Position numbers and translations under genes: made by a program. From contig CAKQWR010000110.1 in the NCBI GenBank assembly GCA_934279105.1, positions 1-6,646 on the forward strand: 6,646 nucleotides of DNA, given 5' to 3'. Below the pieces are notes generated by a model that made no database searches, was not told where the DNA came from, and saw only the letters and a program-made list of their open reading frames with translations. This DNA comes from an uncultured Oribacterium sp. (GTDB taxonomy: Bacteria > Bacillota > Clostridia > Lachnospirales > Lachnospiraceae). Of the stretch, positions 5,475 through 6,646 are shown in pieces (position 1 is the stretch's first letter; each line of letters starts with the position of its first letter).

Positions 5475-6646
5475 ATGTCTAATCAACCTGCAACGTCTGG
5501 CCACGACGATTTCAAACAGGTCCTTACGAAGAAAGACCTGTTCGGCATCGGTATCGGAATGATCATCGGCGCTGGCGTAATGACACTCACTGGTATCGGT
5601 ATCGGCCGTACCGGTCGATCCGTATTCATTTCCTACCTCCTGGCGACCTTCTTCGCCCTCTTCTTCGCTGTACCATCGATCATGAGTACCAGTGTAGCCC
5701 GCTTCAAGGGTGGTAGCTATACAACATGGTCTCTCTTCGTCGGCGAGAAATGGAGTGGTGCATGGCTCATCGTTTACTTCTTAGGTGAGATGGGTATCTG
5801 TATGTATGCACTGTCCTTCGCAGAGTACTTCTGCCAGCTGTTTACCTGGGCGAGCCCGAGAGTTGTCGCGATTCTGATCGCAACCTTCTTCTTCATTCTT
5901 AACTTCTTCGGTATTAACATCATGTCGAAGATCGAGAATTTCCTGACCGTCGCCCTCGTCGCCGCGATCATCATGTTCATCGTTTGCGGTCTTCCGCACG
6001 TTCAGTGGGATACCTACTTCACAAACCCTGGCTTTACCACCAAGGGCCTGTCCGGTATCTTCGCAGGTGCTGCATTCCTGAACTACGCACTGCTTGGTGC
6101 ATCTGAGCTGATGTCCTTCTCTGCAGAGACCAAGGATCCGAAGAAGGATATCCCGATGACCATCATCCTCTGCACCGCATTCGTCGCTGTTATCTTCTCA
6201 CTTCTTTCCATCGTTGCATCTGGTGTACTTCCACTTGACAGCGTTATCGGAAAGCCGCTGACCGTCGTTGGTGAGGTTATCTTCAACCGTCCGATGTATG
6301 TTATGTTCATCGTTTGTGGTGCACTCGGTGCAACTGCTACGACCCTGAACGTTACGGTAGCGTACATCACAAAGCCGCTCGTATTCGCTTCTCGTGATGG
6401 CTGGTTCCCAGCAAAGATGGGTGAGCTTCATCCGAAGTATAAGACACCGCATCGCTGGCTCTTCGTATGGTACCTGATCTGTGTTATTCCGCTTGCTCTT
6501 AACGTATCCGTAAGCCAGCTCGCAGACCTCGTTATGTTCATCACCTACCTCCGTTCCATCATTTACTCCATCGGTTTCCTCAAGATGCCGAAGATGTTCC
6601 CGGAGCAGTGGGAGAAGTCTCAGTTCCACATGCCGACATGGGCATA
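5475..6646 (+). CDS. APC-superfamily amino-acid permease (3' end outside window)
   Basis: Integral membrane transporter; 390 codons are present and the frame runs off the right edge. Seen: a short hydrophilic N-terminus, the APC first-helix signature GIGIGMIIGAGVMTLTG (24-40; the family usually has G-S-I-I-G-A-G-I), a second helix (about 50-74) ending in the RFKGGSYTTW region, helices near 95-120, 128-150 and 156-174, and the TM6 region with GASELMSFSAETKDPKKDIP (208-227), which matches the family's E-x-K-x-P-x-x-D-I-P loop. Further helices follow at about 228-255 and in the rest. It probably imports an amino acid by cation symport or exchange; the substrate cannot be read. Ribosome binding site AAAGGGG (5461-5467) is seven bases before the ATG. 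Codon use (GGT, ATC, TTC, GTT) looks like that of a well-expressed gene. It follows pepT by 252 bases of structured spacer. Confidence 0.93.
   Translation, partial: MSNQPATSGHDDFKQVLTKKDLFGIGIGMIIGAGVMTLTGIGIGRTGRSVFISYLLATFFALFFAVPSIMSTSVARFKGGSYTTWSLFVGEKWSGAWLIVYFLGEMGICMYALSFAEYFCQLFTWASPRVVAILIATFFFILNFFGINIMSKIENFLTVALVAAIIMFIVCGLPHVQWDTYFTNPGFTTKGLSGIFAGAAFLNYALLGASELMSFSAETKDPKKDIPMTIILCTAFVAVIFSLLSIVASGVLPLDSVIGKPLTVVGEVIFNRPMYVMFIVCGALGATATTLNVTVAYITKPLVFASRDGWFPAKMGELHPKYKTPHRWLFVWYLICVIPLALNVSVSQLADLVMFITYLRSIIYSIGFLKMPKMFPEQWEKSQFHMPTWA

Noticed and set aside
5276..5476. 66-codon minus-strand frame in the pepT-permease gap
   Set aside because: Begins on the permease start region, has no ribosome binding site, and its content reflects the repeats and hairpin rather than a protein.

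Overview
The window looks like a chromosomal segment of an anaerobic, moderately GC-rich Firmicute, most likely a Clostridia/Lachnospiraceae-type bacterium. The reasons are the YesM/YesN (LytS/AraC) style two-component pair, strong AAGGAGG-type ribosome binding sites, TATAAT-type -10 boxes in AT-rich intergenic DNA, and the protein families present. The taxonomic call is inference from style; there is no marker gene.

Layout: two divergent transcription units meet at a 267-bp AT-rich control region (2798-3064). Leftward runs a two-component system. A YesN-like response regulator with an AraC-type DNA-binding end (1190-2797) comes first, then a membrane sensor histidine kinase (1-1193, cut by the window edge just after its phosphoacceptor H-box). 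The two are coupled by an ATGA overlap. Rightward runs a metabolic unit: a divergent D-2-hydroxyacid dehydrogenase-like NAD-binding protein (3065-3958), a peptidase T-like M20 aminopeptidase (3987-5222), and an APC-superfamily amino-acid permease (5475-6646, cut by the right edge).

The natural reading is a sensor/regulator pair controlling an adjacent peptide or amino-acid acquisition module: the kinase senses an extracellular cue, the regulator activates the divergent promoter, the permease imports an amino acid or small peptide-derived substrate, and the peptidase releases amino acids from short peptides. The dehydrogenase-like protein keeps the NAD-binding fold but lacks the family's catalytic Arg and His where they should be, so its reaction is open.

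The most unusual part is the 252-bp gap between the peptidase and permease genes. It holds two imperfect copies of a ~61-nt unit enclosed by a perfect 10-bp long-range stem, followed by a strong 14-bp hairpin with no U-tract, just before the permease ribosome binding site. It looks like a structured leader or small RNA that I cannot match to a known family. The control region at 2798-3064 also carries phased direct repeats upstream of the rightward promoter and a perfect 7-bp palindrome just upstream of the regulator gene.
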